Of a stretch of DNA of 64,000 nt, positions 16,493 through 24,523 are shown piece by piece. Each line of letters starts with the position of its first letter. Within the stretch, counting starts at the first letter, position 1. The notes beneath the pieces are model-generated. The model was not told the origin of the DNA. It ran no database searches and saw only the letters and a program-made list of their open reading frames with translations. Source of the stretch: JBBRDU01 sp038230335 (GTDB taxonomy: Bacteria; Verrucomicrobiota; Verrucomicrobiia; Chthoniobacterales; UBA10450); NCBI GenBank assembly GCA_038230335.1, contig JBBRNL010000010.1, positions 1 to 64,000 of the forward strand, read 5' to 3'. The translations under genes and the position numbers were made by a program.

Positions 16493-16771
16493 ATGAAAGC
16501 CGAACTCGTTAAGGCCGCGTCCGAAGTCGTTACTAACCCTCAAATCCTGGTAAACGTCCTAAGGAGACGCGTTAAGCAGCTTGCTCTCGGGCATCGCCCC
16601 ATGGTGGAACATGCGGTTGGATTGGGTCTGGCCGATATCGCGCTGACTGAAATCGCCCACGGCAAACTAAGTTATGAGTCGACTCTGGGCGAAGCCAAAC
16701 CCGGCAGCGATACGGTCGTGCAGTTCCCCGGGGTTATCGCCGATTCGGCGAAACAGGGGAAAGCCGCTTAA
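16493..16771 (+). CDS. rpoZ: DNA-directed RNA polymerase omega subunit
   Basis: The 92-residue sequence follows the omega pattern of Verrucomicrobiota: MKAELVKAASEVVTNPQILVN, a basic LRRRVKQL helix, and DIALTEIAHGKLSYE at residues 48-62. The last of these is the conserved helix that contacts the beta-prime C-terminus. The C-terminal 30 residues are variable, as usual. Omega assists RNA polymerase assembly. The gene stands alone on the plus strand, convergent with lpxI, and not next to gmk or spoT as in Proteobacteria. Identification rests on similarity recalled for this phylum, so confidence is good but not complete. Confidence 0.75.
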   Translation: MKAELVKAASEVVTNPQILVNVLRRRVKQLALGHRPMVEHAVGLGLADIALTEIAHGKLSYESTLGEAKPGSDTVVQFPGVIADSAKQGKAA

Positions 16772-16827
16772 AAAAGCCGTCGTAGACCGAGGTGCCGTAG
16801 TTGTCCGGGGTTCGCCGGACTTTTGGC

Positions 16828-17643
16828 CTACTCCTTACGCCCGAGTAGGGAGACGTTCGATCGCTTCGCCTCTTCGATCAGGATTTCCTTTTCGAGAAGC
16901 AGCGTTCGAGCAGCCTCGACCGCGATGATTCCGATGTTGGCCGAGGCCGCCAGGCGCACCGTCTCGGCGCCTATGACCGGCACGTCAAAGCGCATGTCTT
17001 GATTCGGCTTGGCCACTTTGACCACGACGGCGCCTCGGCCCGCCAATTTACCGCCGCGTTGAATCGTTTCGTTTGTGCCGTCGAAACCTTCCACGGCCAA
17101 AACAGTGCCATTTTTCACGACGACGGTTTGTCCAATGTTGAGGCGCGCAATTTCTTTGGCGATCTTCCATCCGAAATCGACATCGTCCTGCGCGCGACGT
17201 GATAGCCCTGGGCCGGCCAGCAACCCCTCCGGCGCGACGTGATTCTCCAGGAACGTGATCGCGGGCAGAAGTTGGATTTCATAGCGAGCCAACTCATCGG
17301 CAATCGCCGCGAAGATGGATTCCGCATTTCGTTCCTTGAGTCGCGCCAAGATGAGAAGCGCTTTCCAATCTGGGCGCAGGTCGAATAAATTTTTCGGTGC
17401 GATCTGGCCCGCCATCATGGCATGATGGATTCCCTGATCGCGGAAAAAGCTAAGCAATCGACTGAGCTGCCCGACACGGAGCCACTCGATTTGATCCACG
17501 CGTCCGGTGAGCGCGGGATCGGTTTCTCCTTTGAAAGCAACGGCCGAAATCGTAGTTACGCCGGCGGCGCGAGCGGCCTCAGCTGCCAGCCGAGGATAAG
17601 CACCGTTCCCGGCGATGATTCCCAGCTTTTCGGGCGTTTGCAT
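16828..17643 (-). CDS. lpxI: UDP-2,3-diacylglucosamine pyrophosphatase LpxI
   Basis: A 271-residue LpxI/DUF1009 protein. The opening KLGIIAGNGAYPRLAAEAARA, MAGQIAPKNLF, TFLENHVAPEGLL, VVVKNGTVLAVEGFDGTNETIQRGG and the C-terminal ASANIGIIAVEAARTLLLEKE match the family. The enzyme hydrolyses UDP-2,3-diacylglucosamine to lipid X in lipid A synthesis, replacing LpxH. ATG 17643 is preferred; an alternative TTG two codons upstream overlaps a hairpin. Its presence indicates a lipid A-type outer membrane. It lies downstream of atpC on the same strand. Confidence 0.9.
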   Translation of the reverse strand: MQTPEKLGIIAGNGAYPRLAAEAARAAGVTTISAVAFKGETDPALTGRVDQIEWLRVGQLSRLLSFFRDQGIHHAMMAGQIAPKNLFDLRPDWKALLILARLKERNAESIFAAIADELARYEIQLLPAITFLENHVAPEGLLAGPGLSRRAQDDVDFGWKIAKEIARLNIGQTVVVKNGTVLAVEGFDGTNETIQRGGKLAGRGAVVVKVAKPNQDMRFDVPVIGAETVRLAASANIGIIAVEAARTLLLEKEILIEEAKRSNVSLLGRKE

Positions 17644-17647
17644 ATTC

Positions 17648-17670
17648 AAAGCGGCTGACCGAGCCGCTTT
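17648..17670 (-). terminator. Perfect hairpin between atpC and lpxI
   Basis: Arms AAAGCGGCT (17648-17656) and AGCCGCTTT (17662-17670) with a 5-base loop form a perfect 9-bp stem. It sits after the last ATP synthase gene and immediately before the lpxI start. Only a short T-run follows on the minus strand, so termination may be partial. It could instead limit lpxI translation. Confidence 0.5.
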
Positions 17671-17713
17671 CAGTCAGGACACGCGGCCAAGCGCCGCTGC
17701 GACATTGTGTGGC

Positions 17714-18124
17714 TCAGCCATGCTTGCGCCGTTTCACGTGCAGTTGCGCGAGTGCCTTCGACAAGGTCGCCTGGAGGGCCGCGATTTCCTCCGTGGAATG
17801 ATCCTCTTTCATGGCGGCCTTCGCGCTTTCGATGGCCTTCTCGGCCGCCGATTCGTCGATGTGCGCTGATTCCAAAGCCATGTCGGTCAACACCGAAACG
17901 GCGTCACCTGTAATTTCGACAAAGCCTTCGCCGATGGCCAGAAATTTTTCTTGGCCGTCCTTCAGAACGCGGAGCTCACCCGGCTTCAATGTGGTCAGCA
18001 AAGGAATGTGTTTCGGATACACGCCGAGATCCCCTTCCGATCCAGGCAGCGTCACCATCTCGACGTCCTCTGAATAGACTTTCGCCTCGGGCGTTACAAT
18101 TTCGAGTCGTAGAGTTGCGGCCAT
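17714..18124 (-). CDS. atpC: F-type ATP synthase epsilon subunit
   Basis: A 136-residue protein with the N-terminal beta-sandwich (LRLEIVTPEAKVYSEDVEMVTLPGSEGDLGVYPKHIPLL) and a C-terminal two-helix region (SAAEKAIESAKAAMKEDHS). Epsilon belongs to the central stalk of F1 and can inhibit ATP hydrolysis. It is the last gene of the atpB-E-F-H-A-G-D-C operon, 34 bases after atpD. Length and motifs are standard. Confidence 0.95.
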   Translation of the reverse strand: MAATLRLEIVTPEAKVYSEDVEMVTLPGSEGDLGVYPKHIPLLTTLKPGELRVLKDGQEKFLAIGEGFVEITGDAVSVLTDMALESAHIDESAAEKAIESAKAAMKEDHSTEEIAALQATLSKALAQLHVKRRKHG

Positions 18125-18158
18125 TTGTTTTGATTTATCGAGTCAACCGCTTCAGGAA

Positions 18159-19571
18159 TCACGCTTTGGTCGTGACCTGATCGATGCCGCCCTTCATGTA
18201 GAAGTCGTTTTCCGGCACGTCGTCGTGTTTGCCTTCGAGGATTTCCTTAAAACCACGCACCGTTTCCACCGTCGTGACGTACTGGCCTTTCGAGCCGGTG
18301 AAAATTTCGGCGACATGGAAGGGCTGACTGAGGAATCGCTGGATTTTGCGCGCCCGCAGAACCATCAGCTTGTCCTCCGGACTCAGTTCGTCCATGCCCA
18401 GAATCGCAATGATGTCCTGCAAATCCCGGTAACGCTGCAGGACGCGTTGCACTCCGCGAGCCACGTTGTAATGCTCTTCGCCGACCACTTCGGGCGCGAG
18501 CGCTTTGGAGGTGGAGGCCAACGGATCCACCGCCGGATAAATTCCAAGCTCGGCGATGGAGCGTTCCAGCACGATGGTGGAATCCAAGTGCGCGAAGGTG
18601 TTGGCCGGCGCCGGGTCAGTCAGATCGTCCGCCGGAACATAGACGGCTTGGAAAGAGGTAATCGAGCCTTTCTTGGTCGAGGTAATGCGTTCCTGCAAAT
18701 CGCCCATCTCGGCGGCGAGCGTCGGCTGGTAACCGACGGCGCTTGGCGTCCGCCCGAGCAAGGCCGACACTTCCGAACCCGCCTGCGAGAAGCGGAAGAT
18801 GTTGTCGATGAACAACAAAACGTCTTGGTTACGTTCGTCACGAAAATATTCGGTCATGGCCAAAGCGGACAGAGCCACCCGCAGACGAGCCCCGGGAGGT
18901 TCGTTCATCTGCCCGTAAACCAGTGCCACTTTCGATTTGGTAATGTCTTTCAGATCAATGACCCCGGCCTGGGCCATTTCATGGTACAGATCGTTGCCTT
19001 CACGAGTCCGCTCACCCACCCCTGCGAAAACGGAGAAGCCACCATGCTTCATCGCCACGTTGTTGATCAATTCCTGAATGATGACGGTCTTGCCGACACC
19101 CGCACCCCCGAAGGCCCCCACTTTTCCACCCTTCGTGAAGGGGCAAATCAGATCGACCACCTTGATTCCGGTCTCCAGAATCTGCGCGCGCGTGTCTTGT
19201 TCGGTCAATTCGGGCGCCTTACGGTGAATCGGATAGCGCTTGGTGAACTGCACGGGTCCCAGATTGTCGACCGGATCTCCGGTAACGTTAAAAAGACGGC
19301 CTAACACGCCTTCGCCCACCGGCACGCTGATCGGACCGCCTGTGTCGGTCACGCTCATGCCGCGCTTTAAGCCCTCGGTCGATGACATGGCGATGGAGCG
19401 CACCCAGTTCTCACCCAGATGCTGCTGAACTTCCAGGGTCAGCTTGGTCGGATTTCCGCCGACTTCGTATTCAATCTCGAGCGCGTTGTAAATTTTCGGG
19501 AGCTTTTGCTCCTGCGGGAATTCGACGTCGACCACCGGGCCGATGACCTGAACGATGTTTCCTTTATTCAT
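18159..19571 (-). CDS. atpD: F-type ATP synthase beta subunit
   Basis: A 470-residue catalytic subunit. The P-loop GGAGVGKTVIIQ, the GERTREGNDLY segment, the Walker B region VLLFIDNIFRFSQAGSEVSALLGR and ALAPEVVGEEHY are all present. Three beta subunits carry the catalytic nucleotide sites of F1. The start ATG is preceded by the usual MNKGNIVQVIGPVVDVEF beta-barrel opening. It follows atpG by 10 bases. Large antisense open frames over this gene are shadows. Confidence 0.98.
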   Translation of the reverse strand: MNKGNIVQVIGPVVDVEFPQEQKLPKIYNALEIEYEVGGNPTKLTLEVQQHLGENWVRSIAMSSTEGLKRGMSVTDTGGPISVPVGEGVLGRLFNVTGDPVDNLGPVQFTKRYPIHRKAPELTEQDTRAQILETGIKVVDLICPFTKGGKVGAFGGAGVGKTVIIQELINNVAMKHGGFSVFAGVGERTREGNDLYHEMAQAGVIDLKDITKSKVALVYGQMNEPPGARLRVALSALAMTEYFRDERNQDVLLFIDNIFRFSQAGSEVSALLGRTPSAVGYQPTLAAEMGDLQERITSTKKGSITSFQAVYVPADDLTDPAPANTFAHLDSTIVLERSIAELGIYPAVDPLASTSKALAPEVVGEEHYNVARGVQRVLQRYRDLQDIIAILGMDELSPEDKLMVLRARKIQRFLSQPFHVAEIFTGSKGQYVTTVETVRGFKEILEGKHDDVPENDFYMKGGIDQVTTKA

Positions 19572-19581
19572 AAGTTTGGGG

Positions 19582-20457
19582 CTAGCTGCCGAGAGCCATT
19601 TGTGCGGTCGCGATCTCGAGCAACTCGGTCGTGATGCTGGCCTGGCGCATCTTGTTGTATTCGAGCGTTAAATCTTTGATAAACTCCTTGGCATTATCCG
19701 TGGCGTTCTTCATCGCCACCATGCGCGCGCTGTGTTCCGAAGCGCGAGCATCCATGATCATCTGGTAAACCTGATACTGGATGTAGTAAGGCAACATGAC
19801 ATCGAGCACGGCTTCCGGAGTGGGTTCGAAAGTATATCCCACCATCGGATCGGGAGAGGCGCCGGCTCCTTCGACCGTTTTGCTCTGCGGAAGATCAAAA
19901 TTGCTGATCGGCAGGAGGGTTCGCACGAGCGGCTGCTGGTTAATGGTGTTGATGAAATGCGTGTAGAGGGCCGTGACTTTGTCGACTTCGCCGCTCAGGA
20001 ATTTCTCAATGCAAAACTGAGCAATCGGCTTTGTCTCGATGAAGGCGGGAGCGTCTTTCAATTCGAAATCAGCCAGGAAGCTGCGTTTCGTCCGGGCCAC
20101 GAACTGCCGCGCCTTTCTGCCGGAAACCACGTAGCCGGTTTTTTCCGTTTCAAAGCGCGCTGCTTCGCGGAGCAAATTGGTGTTGAGCGAGCCGGCCAAA
20201 CCTTTGTCCGTGCTGATGACGAGAACGAGCTCCCTCTTCACCTCACGGACCTGGAGCAAAGGGTGCAGCTTCGGGTCGCTCCGCTGCTGCAAAGAGACCA
20301 GAACCTTGTTCATCAAGGCTGCGTAGGGCCGTCCCGCCAGAGCCGCTTGCTGAGCGCGGCGCATCTTGGAAGCGGCCACCATCTGCATCGCCTTGGTCAG
20401 CTGGCCGATATTACGGATCGATTTGATCCGGCGGCGAATGTCTTGCGTGCTTGCCAT
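19582..20457 (-). CDS. atpG: F-type ATP synthase gamma subunit
   Basis: A 291-residue rotor-shaft protein. It opens with DIRRRIKSIRNIGQLTKAMQMVAASKMRRAQ and ends with the conserved helix KEFIKDLTLEYNKMRQASITTELLEIATAQMAL. The terminal helices insert into the alpha/beta hexamer. It is separated from atpA by 95 bases that hold hairpin repeats, the largest gap inside the operon. Confidence 0.97.
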   Translation of the reverse strand: MASTQDIRRRIKSIRNIGQLTKAMQMVAASKMRRAQQAALAGRPYAALMNKVLVSLQQRSDPKLHPLLQVREVKRELVLVISTDKGLAGSLNTNLLREAARFETEKTGYVVSGRKARQFVARTKRSFLADFELKDAPAFIETKPIAQFCIEKFLSGEVDKVTALYTHFINTINQQPLVRTLLPISNFDLPQSKTVEGAGASPDPMVGYTFEPTPEAVLDVMLPYYIQYQVYQMIMDARASEHSARMVAMKNATDNAKEFIKDLTLEYNKMRQASITTELLEIATAQMALGS

Positions 20458-20470
20458 AACTGGTCAGTGA

Positions 20471-20520
20471 CGCGGGTTTCCCGCCCGCGTTGCACCGGCG
20501 CGAGACCGATGAAACATCGG
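20471..20520. repeat. Hairpin repeats inside the ATP synthase operon
   Basis: Between atpA and atpG lie two stem-loops. The first is CGCGGG (20471-20476) with CCCGCG (20484-20489), with an alternative GCGGG-TTT-CCCGC fold. The second is a perfect CCGATG-AAA-CATCGG (20506-20520). They resemble dispersed intergenic repeats and may tune relative expression of the genes on either side. Confidence 0.6.
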
Positions 20521-20552
20521 CGGGATTACGTCGTTAGGCTGAGACAATGGAA

Positions 20553-22085
20553 TCATTTCCAGACAGATTTGAACTCGTCGAGCGCGCTGCGCAATTGCGA
20601 CTCCAGGTCTTCATCCAACGCCTTTTTATCGCGAACCGATTTGAGGAGAACCTCTTTGCGCGTGGAGAGCCAGTCCTGCAACTTCAGCTGAAATTCTTTG
20701 ACCCGTTCGACCGGGACCGGGTCGAGATAGCCATTCTGCATGGCCCACATGACCGCGACCTGTTCTTCCACCGGGATCGGATTGTATTGAATCTGTTTGA
20801 ACAGCTCGACGATGCGTTGCCCGCGCTCGAGCCGCGCCTTGGTGGCCGCGTCCAAGTCGGATCCAAACTGCGCGAAAGCAGCGAGCTCGCGGAACTGCGC
20901 CAGATCGAGCTTCACTTTGCCCGCCACTTGCTTGATCGCCTTGATCTGGGCGGCCGAACCCACCCGGCTGACGGAGAGACCGACCGAAATGGCGGGACGC
21001 ACACCCTGATAGAAGAGATCGGTCTCGAGATAAATCTGGCCGTCCGTAATGGAGATGACATTTGTCGGGATATAGGCCGACACGTCGCCTGCCTGCGTTT
21101 CAATAATAGGCAAAGCCGTGAGCGAACCGCCCCCGAATTCTTCACCCACCCGGGCGCTGCGTTCGAGCAGGCGCGAGTGCAAATAAAACACGTCACCGGG
21201 ATAAGCTTCGCGACCGGAAGGCCGTTTCAAAACGAGCGATACCTGGCGATAGGCCACGGCGTGCTTGGACAAATCGTCATAGATGATGAGCGCGTCCATG
21301 TTGTGGTCCATGAACCACTCACCCATGGCGGCTCCGGCGAACGGTGCGAGATATTGGTTCGTCGCCGTATCCGAAGCAGGCGCGGAGATGATCGTGGTGT
21401 AAGGCATGGCGCCTTCCTTTTCCAGCACGGCGAGGGCCCGCGCCACGTTGGAATTCTTCTGGCCGATGGCGACGTAGATGCAGTAGAGCGGGCGGAAATC
21501 CTTCGTACCATCTTTTTCGCCCGCCTTGTTCAAGCGCGCTTGGCTGATGATGGTATCGATCGCGATGGTCGTCTTACCGGTGGCGCGATCGCCGATGATC
21601 AGTTCGCGCTGGCCGCGGCCGATTGGGATCATGGCGTCAATGGCCATGATACCGGTCTGCACAGGCTGGCTGACCGGACGGCGCTTGATCACGCCGGGGG
21701 CAATCTTTTCGAGAGGGTAAAATTCTTCCGTTTTGATCGGCCCTTTACCGTCGAGCGGTTGGCCAAGTGTATTCACAACACGACCGAGCAATGCTTTCCC
21801 GACCGGAACCTGGAGCAATTTGCCGGTGGTCCGGGCTTCGTCGCCCTGGCTGACCAGCGTGTTATCGCCAAGCAGAATGGCGCCGACTTCCGTTTCCTCA
21901 AGATTCAGCGCCAGTCCGAAAACGCCGTTAGGAAATTCGATCATCTCATTCAACATGGCGTCGCTCAGGCCTTCGATGCGTGCAACGCCGTCCCCCGTTT
22001 CGCGCACGATCCCTACGTTGGTGCGCGTGGTCGAGGTTTTCAGGCCCGCAATTTTGGTTTCGATCTCTTCAAGTATGGTGCTCAT
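20553..22085 (-). CDS. atpA: F-type ATP synthase alpha subunit
   Basis: A 510-residue subunit with the P-loop GDRATGKTTIAIDT, the PYTTIISAPASDTATNQYLAPFAG block, and ALIIYDDLSKHAVAYRQVSLVLKRPSGREAYPGDVFYLHSRLLERSA. The C-terminal region has the normal length. Alpha forms the non-catalytic nucleotide sites of F1. It follows atpH by 13 bases. A long open frame on the opposite strand (20547-22358) is an artefact of codon bias. Confidence 0.98.
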   Translation of the reverse strand: MSTILEEIETKIAGLKTSTTRTNVGIVRETGDGVARIEGLSDAMLNEMIEFPNGVFGLALNLEETEVGAILLGDNTLVSQGDEARTTGKLLQVPVGKALLGRVVNTLGQPLDGKGPIKTEEFYPLEKIAPGVIKRRPVSQPVQTGIMAIDAMIPIGRGQRELIIGDRATGKTTIAIDTIISQARLNKAGEKDGTKDFRPLYCIYVAIGQKNSNVARALAVLEKEGAMPYTTIISAPASDTATNQYLAPFAGAAMGEWFMDHNMDALIIYDDLSKHAVAYRQVSLVLKRPSGREAYPGDVFYLHSRLLERSARVGEEFGGGSLTALPIIETQAGDVSAYIPTNVISITDGQIYLETDLFYQGVRPAISVGLSVSRVGSAAQIKAIKQVAGKVKLDLAQFRELAAFAQFGSDLDAATKARLERGQRIVELFKQIQYNPIPVEEQVAVMWAMQNGYLDPVPVERVKEFQLKLQDWLSTRKEVLLKSVRDKKALDEDLESQLRSALDEFKSVWK

Positions 22086-22098
22086 GACTGGTATCTAA

Positions 22099-22491
22099 TT
22101 AGAGTTGTTGCTGCAGACGTTCTAAACGGTTGCGAACCGTTCCATCCCAAACGTCGCTCCCGACGCGAATCCGCATGCCCCCGAGAAGCTCGGGGTTCAC
22201 AGAAAATTCGGCGGTCAGGTCTGGTCCGTATTTTCGCTTCAAGTTTCCGACAATTTGCGCACTGGTTTCGGGCGCGAGTTCACTCGCGCTTTCAATGCGA
22301 GCGCTGCGCTTCTCGACTTCGAGTCGGAGCAGACGCTTGTAGTTCTCCAGAACGTTAATGAAATGACGAGGCTTCGTCGCGACGAGTGATTCCACGAGGG
22401 ATCCGATCTTGCCGCGGTCAAGCTGGCCATCGGTAAAGCTGGCGCGCAAAAGGTGCCGCGAAAGCTGACGGATTTCCTTGTTGATCTTCAT
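22099..22491 (-). CDS. atpH: F-type ATP synthase delta subunit
   Basis: A 130-residue protein of the OSCP/delta family, shorter than the typical 175-180 residues. It keeps the C-terminal part (ETSAQIVGNLKRKYGPDLTAEFSVNPELLGGMRIRVGSDVWDGTVRNRLERLQQQL) and a shortened N-terminal helical domain. It joins the peripheral stalk to F1. Its ATG overlaps the atpF stop as ATGA. The short N-terminus is a noticeable deviation and may be a lineage trait. Confidence 0.92.
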   Translation of the reverse strand: MKINKEIRQLSRHLLRASFTDGQLDRGKIGSLVESLVATKPRHFINVLENYKRLLRLEVEKRSARIESASELAPETSAQIVGNLKRKYGPDLTAEFSVNPELLGGMRIRVGSDVWDGTVRNRLERLQQQL

Positions 22492-23045
22492 GAAGCGAGT
22501 TGGCGAGCCGCTTCTTCCTGCAGGCGGCGTTGATCGTCCGAGGTCAAAACTTTCCCGGTGACCTTCGATGTGGTGTCGACCACGAGGCGGCCCAGTTCAC
22601 GTTTCAGTTCCGCCATGGTGCGCTCATGCTCGAGCACGCTCGCTTCATGCGCTTTCGCCAGGATCTGCTCGGCCGAGGCGATGGCTTCCTGTTCGCGACG
22701 CTCGGCCACATGCCCGGCGCTTTCGCGCGCTTCATCGATCATGCGTTGCGCTTCTACGTTGGCCTTGGCCAAAATCTCGGAGTGACGCTGTTCGGCTTCG
22801 GCCAGTTGCTGTTTGATCTTTTCCGCATTAGCCAATCCTTCCGCGATTCGTTGCCGGCGCTCTTCCAGAACCGCCAGGATCGGCTTGTAGGCAAACTGCC
22901 GAAGGAGCAGGGCCACGATGACGAAGCTGATGACCTGGGACAGGAACAGTCCAAGATTCCAGCCGAACGTGTCGGCCGTGTCTTTGACCATATCCATCAT
23001 ACCGCCGGTCGCCGGAGCCGCCGCCGCGAGAATCGTGAAGTTCAT
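22488..23045 (-). CDS. atpF: F-type ATP synthase b subunit
   Basis: A 185-residue protein with an N-terminal membrane helix (LGLFLSQVISFVIVALLLRQFAYKPI) and a long charged coiled coil (ILAVLEERRQRIAEGLANAEKIKQQLAEAEQRHSEIL...). This is the peripheral stalk. There is only one b gene, so a homodimer is expected. It lies between atpE and atpH and overlaps the latter by four bases. Confidence 0.95.
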   Translation of the reverse strand: MNFTILAAAAPATGGMMDMVKDTADTFGWNLGLFLSQVISFVIVALLLRQFAYKPILAVLEERRQRIAEGLANAEKIKQQLAEAEQRHSEILAKANVEAQRMIDEARESAGHVAERREQEAIASAEQILAKAHEASVLEHERTMAELKRELGRLVVDTTSKVTGKVLTSDDQRRLQEEAARQLAS

Positions 23046-23073
23046 GTCCTAAATCGGGTGAGGCCGCAGTTTC

Positions 23074-23286
23074 CTATTTAACGAGGAAGAGTGCGTAAAA
23101 CACAATCGCTTCGGTGAACGCGATGGCCAGAATCGCCTGCACCAAAATCGGAGTGGCTGCGCCGGGATTGCGGCCCACCGCGGAGGCCGCGCCCATGCCG
23201 ATCAAACCCACGCCGACGGCCGCGCCGAGAGCGGCCAGACCCACGTGAATGCTGCCGCCGATTTCTGCCAATATTGGTAATATCAT
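23074..23286 (-). CDS. atpE: F-type ATP synthase c subunit
   Basis: A 70-residue two-helix proteolipid. The polar loop is RNP (39-41) and the ion-binding carboxylate is E59 in AIAFTEAIVFYALF. The glycine/alanine-rich helix 1 (GLAALGAAVGVGLIGMG) lacks the glutamine that marks Na+-binding c-rings, so proton coupling is likely. It sits 28 bases before atpF. Confidence 0.97.
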   Translation of the reverse strand: MILPILAEIGGSIHVGLAALGAAVGVGLIGMGAASAVGRNPGAATPILVQAILAIAFTEAIVFYALFLVK

Positions 23287-23354
23287 ATTTGCTTTCTTTC
23301 TTTTTGGTTTAGTCAGCGGCCTCCGCGGGATCCACGGTCATAGCCGCCAAATTG

Positions 23355-24287
23355 TTAGTGATGCGCCCCTTGTTCGTGTCCGTCTTCATGTTGCGCGATC
23401 AATAAGGTGAAAACGGCGGTCAGCAGCATGAAGACGAGCGCCTGCACGATGCCGACGAGCAGCTCCATAAAATAAAAGGGAATTGGGATAAGCCAGGACA
23501 GCGAGGGAACAATATTCGACATCGCTTCGAGCATGTTTTCACCCGCGTAAATGTTTCCATACAAACGGAAACTTAACGACACTGGCCGGAACAGGATCGA
23601 AACCACCTCGAGCAGACCGACACAGAAAAAAATCAGGATCATGACGAGCTTCATGAATCCCTTGCTGTCCCCCTTGGGCCCGAAAAGGTGAAGAATAACT
23701 CCACCGACCCCCTGCGCTTGAACGGCCCAAAAGATCCAGAGCACGAAGAACACGGCGGCCATCGCAAAAGTCATATTCAGATCGGCATTTCCACCGCGCA
23801 ACAAAGGCCGGTCGACGTGAAACAGACCGGTCGCCGCATCGTGATGCCCCCATCCAATCGTACCCACACCGGGAATGAGGCCGAACCAGTTCACAAACAG
23901 AATAAAAATGAAGAGCGTGGCGAAAAACCAGAACGTCTTCCTCACCAACTCGCCGCCGATGATGCTTTCCAAAAAATCATGCAGACTTTCCACCAGCCAC
24001 TCCCAGAAGTTCTGCTTCCCGTCCGGGACCGCCTTGATATTACGGGTAGCAGCCTGGGCGAAGACGATGATTCCTGCCGCTACGATCCAGGTGACCAGCA
24101 TGGAATTCGTCACGGTAAACTTTCCAAAGTGAAAGATTTCCGCCGGTTTCAGCGGCACGCCTTCGTGTTCCTCGGTCGCCGACACATTATCCTCCGGCTC
24201 CGCCGCAAACGACGACGTCGCCATGAGAACGCCACCGAGCAGCATCGCCACGGGCAACAGCAAACGAGGAATGAAACAATACTTCAT
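23355..24287 (-). CDS. atpB: F-type ATP synthase a subunit
   Basis: A 310-residue membrane protein with the essential R241 in SLSFRLYGNIYAGE and several other helices. It has an unusual N-terminal extension: a signal-like hydrophobic segment (LLLPVAMLLGGVLMATSSFA) followed by an acidic stretch before the first core helix. It also has a histidine-rich tail (HEDGHEQGAHH). It forms the proton channel with the c-ring and is the first gene of the operon. No atpI gene is recognised upstream. Confidence 0.96.
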   Translation of the reverse strand: MKYCFIPRLLLPVAMLLGGVLMATSSFAAEPEDNVSATEEHEGVPLKPAEIFHFGKFTVTNSMLVTWIVAAGIIVFAQAATRNIKAVPDGKQNFWEWLVESLHDFLESIIGGELVRKTFWFFATLFIFILFVNWFGLIPGVGTIGWGHHDAATGLFHVDRPLLRGGNADLNMTFAMAAVFFVLWIFWAVQAQGVGGVILHLFGPKGDSKGFMKLVMILIFFCVGLLEVVSILFRPVSLSFRLYGNIYAGENMLEAMSNIVPSLSWLIPIPFYFMELLVGIVQALVFMLLTAVFTLLIAQHEDGHEQGAHH

Positions 24288-24523
24288 CAGTTAATAGCGT
24301 CGCATTGGCGCGGTCGGATTCTCTCTCTCTCCAGCGCCCGCCGCAACCAGCGGAGCGGGCAACACAGGGCGCGCTTGCGTCGCGCATACCAAAGCCTGTT
24401 TTGCCACGTTGACAAGGAACTTTCCGCAATTTTCTGACGTTCGTTGACAAATCGATAACATTCAGACGAGGTAGGGGCGATTGACCGCATCGCCTGGACG
24501 GTTAGCGAACCGCCCCCATCGCT
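24288..24523. other. Intergenic region upstream of the atp operon
   Basis: This 236-base gap must hold the atp promoter if the operon is transcribed independently of obg. A possible minus-strand TTGTCA...TGGTAT pair lies near 24390-24420 but is a poor match. A small hairpin (GGCGAT...ATCGCC) lies at about 24476-24494. No gene, including atpI, is supported; the short open frames here look random. Confidence 0.4.

Noticed and set aside
18225..19304. A 359-codon plus-strand frame
   Set aside because: It is antisense to atpD and has no recognisable domain.
20547..22358. A 603-codon plus-strand frame
   Set aside because: It lies antisense to atpA, which is certain; long antisense frames arise from the GC-rich codon bias.
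24287..24490. A possible atpI gene upstream of atpB
   Set aside because: The frame encodes no membrane helices and is arginine-rich; it does not resemble AtpI.
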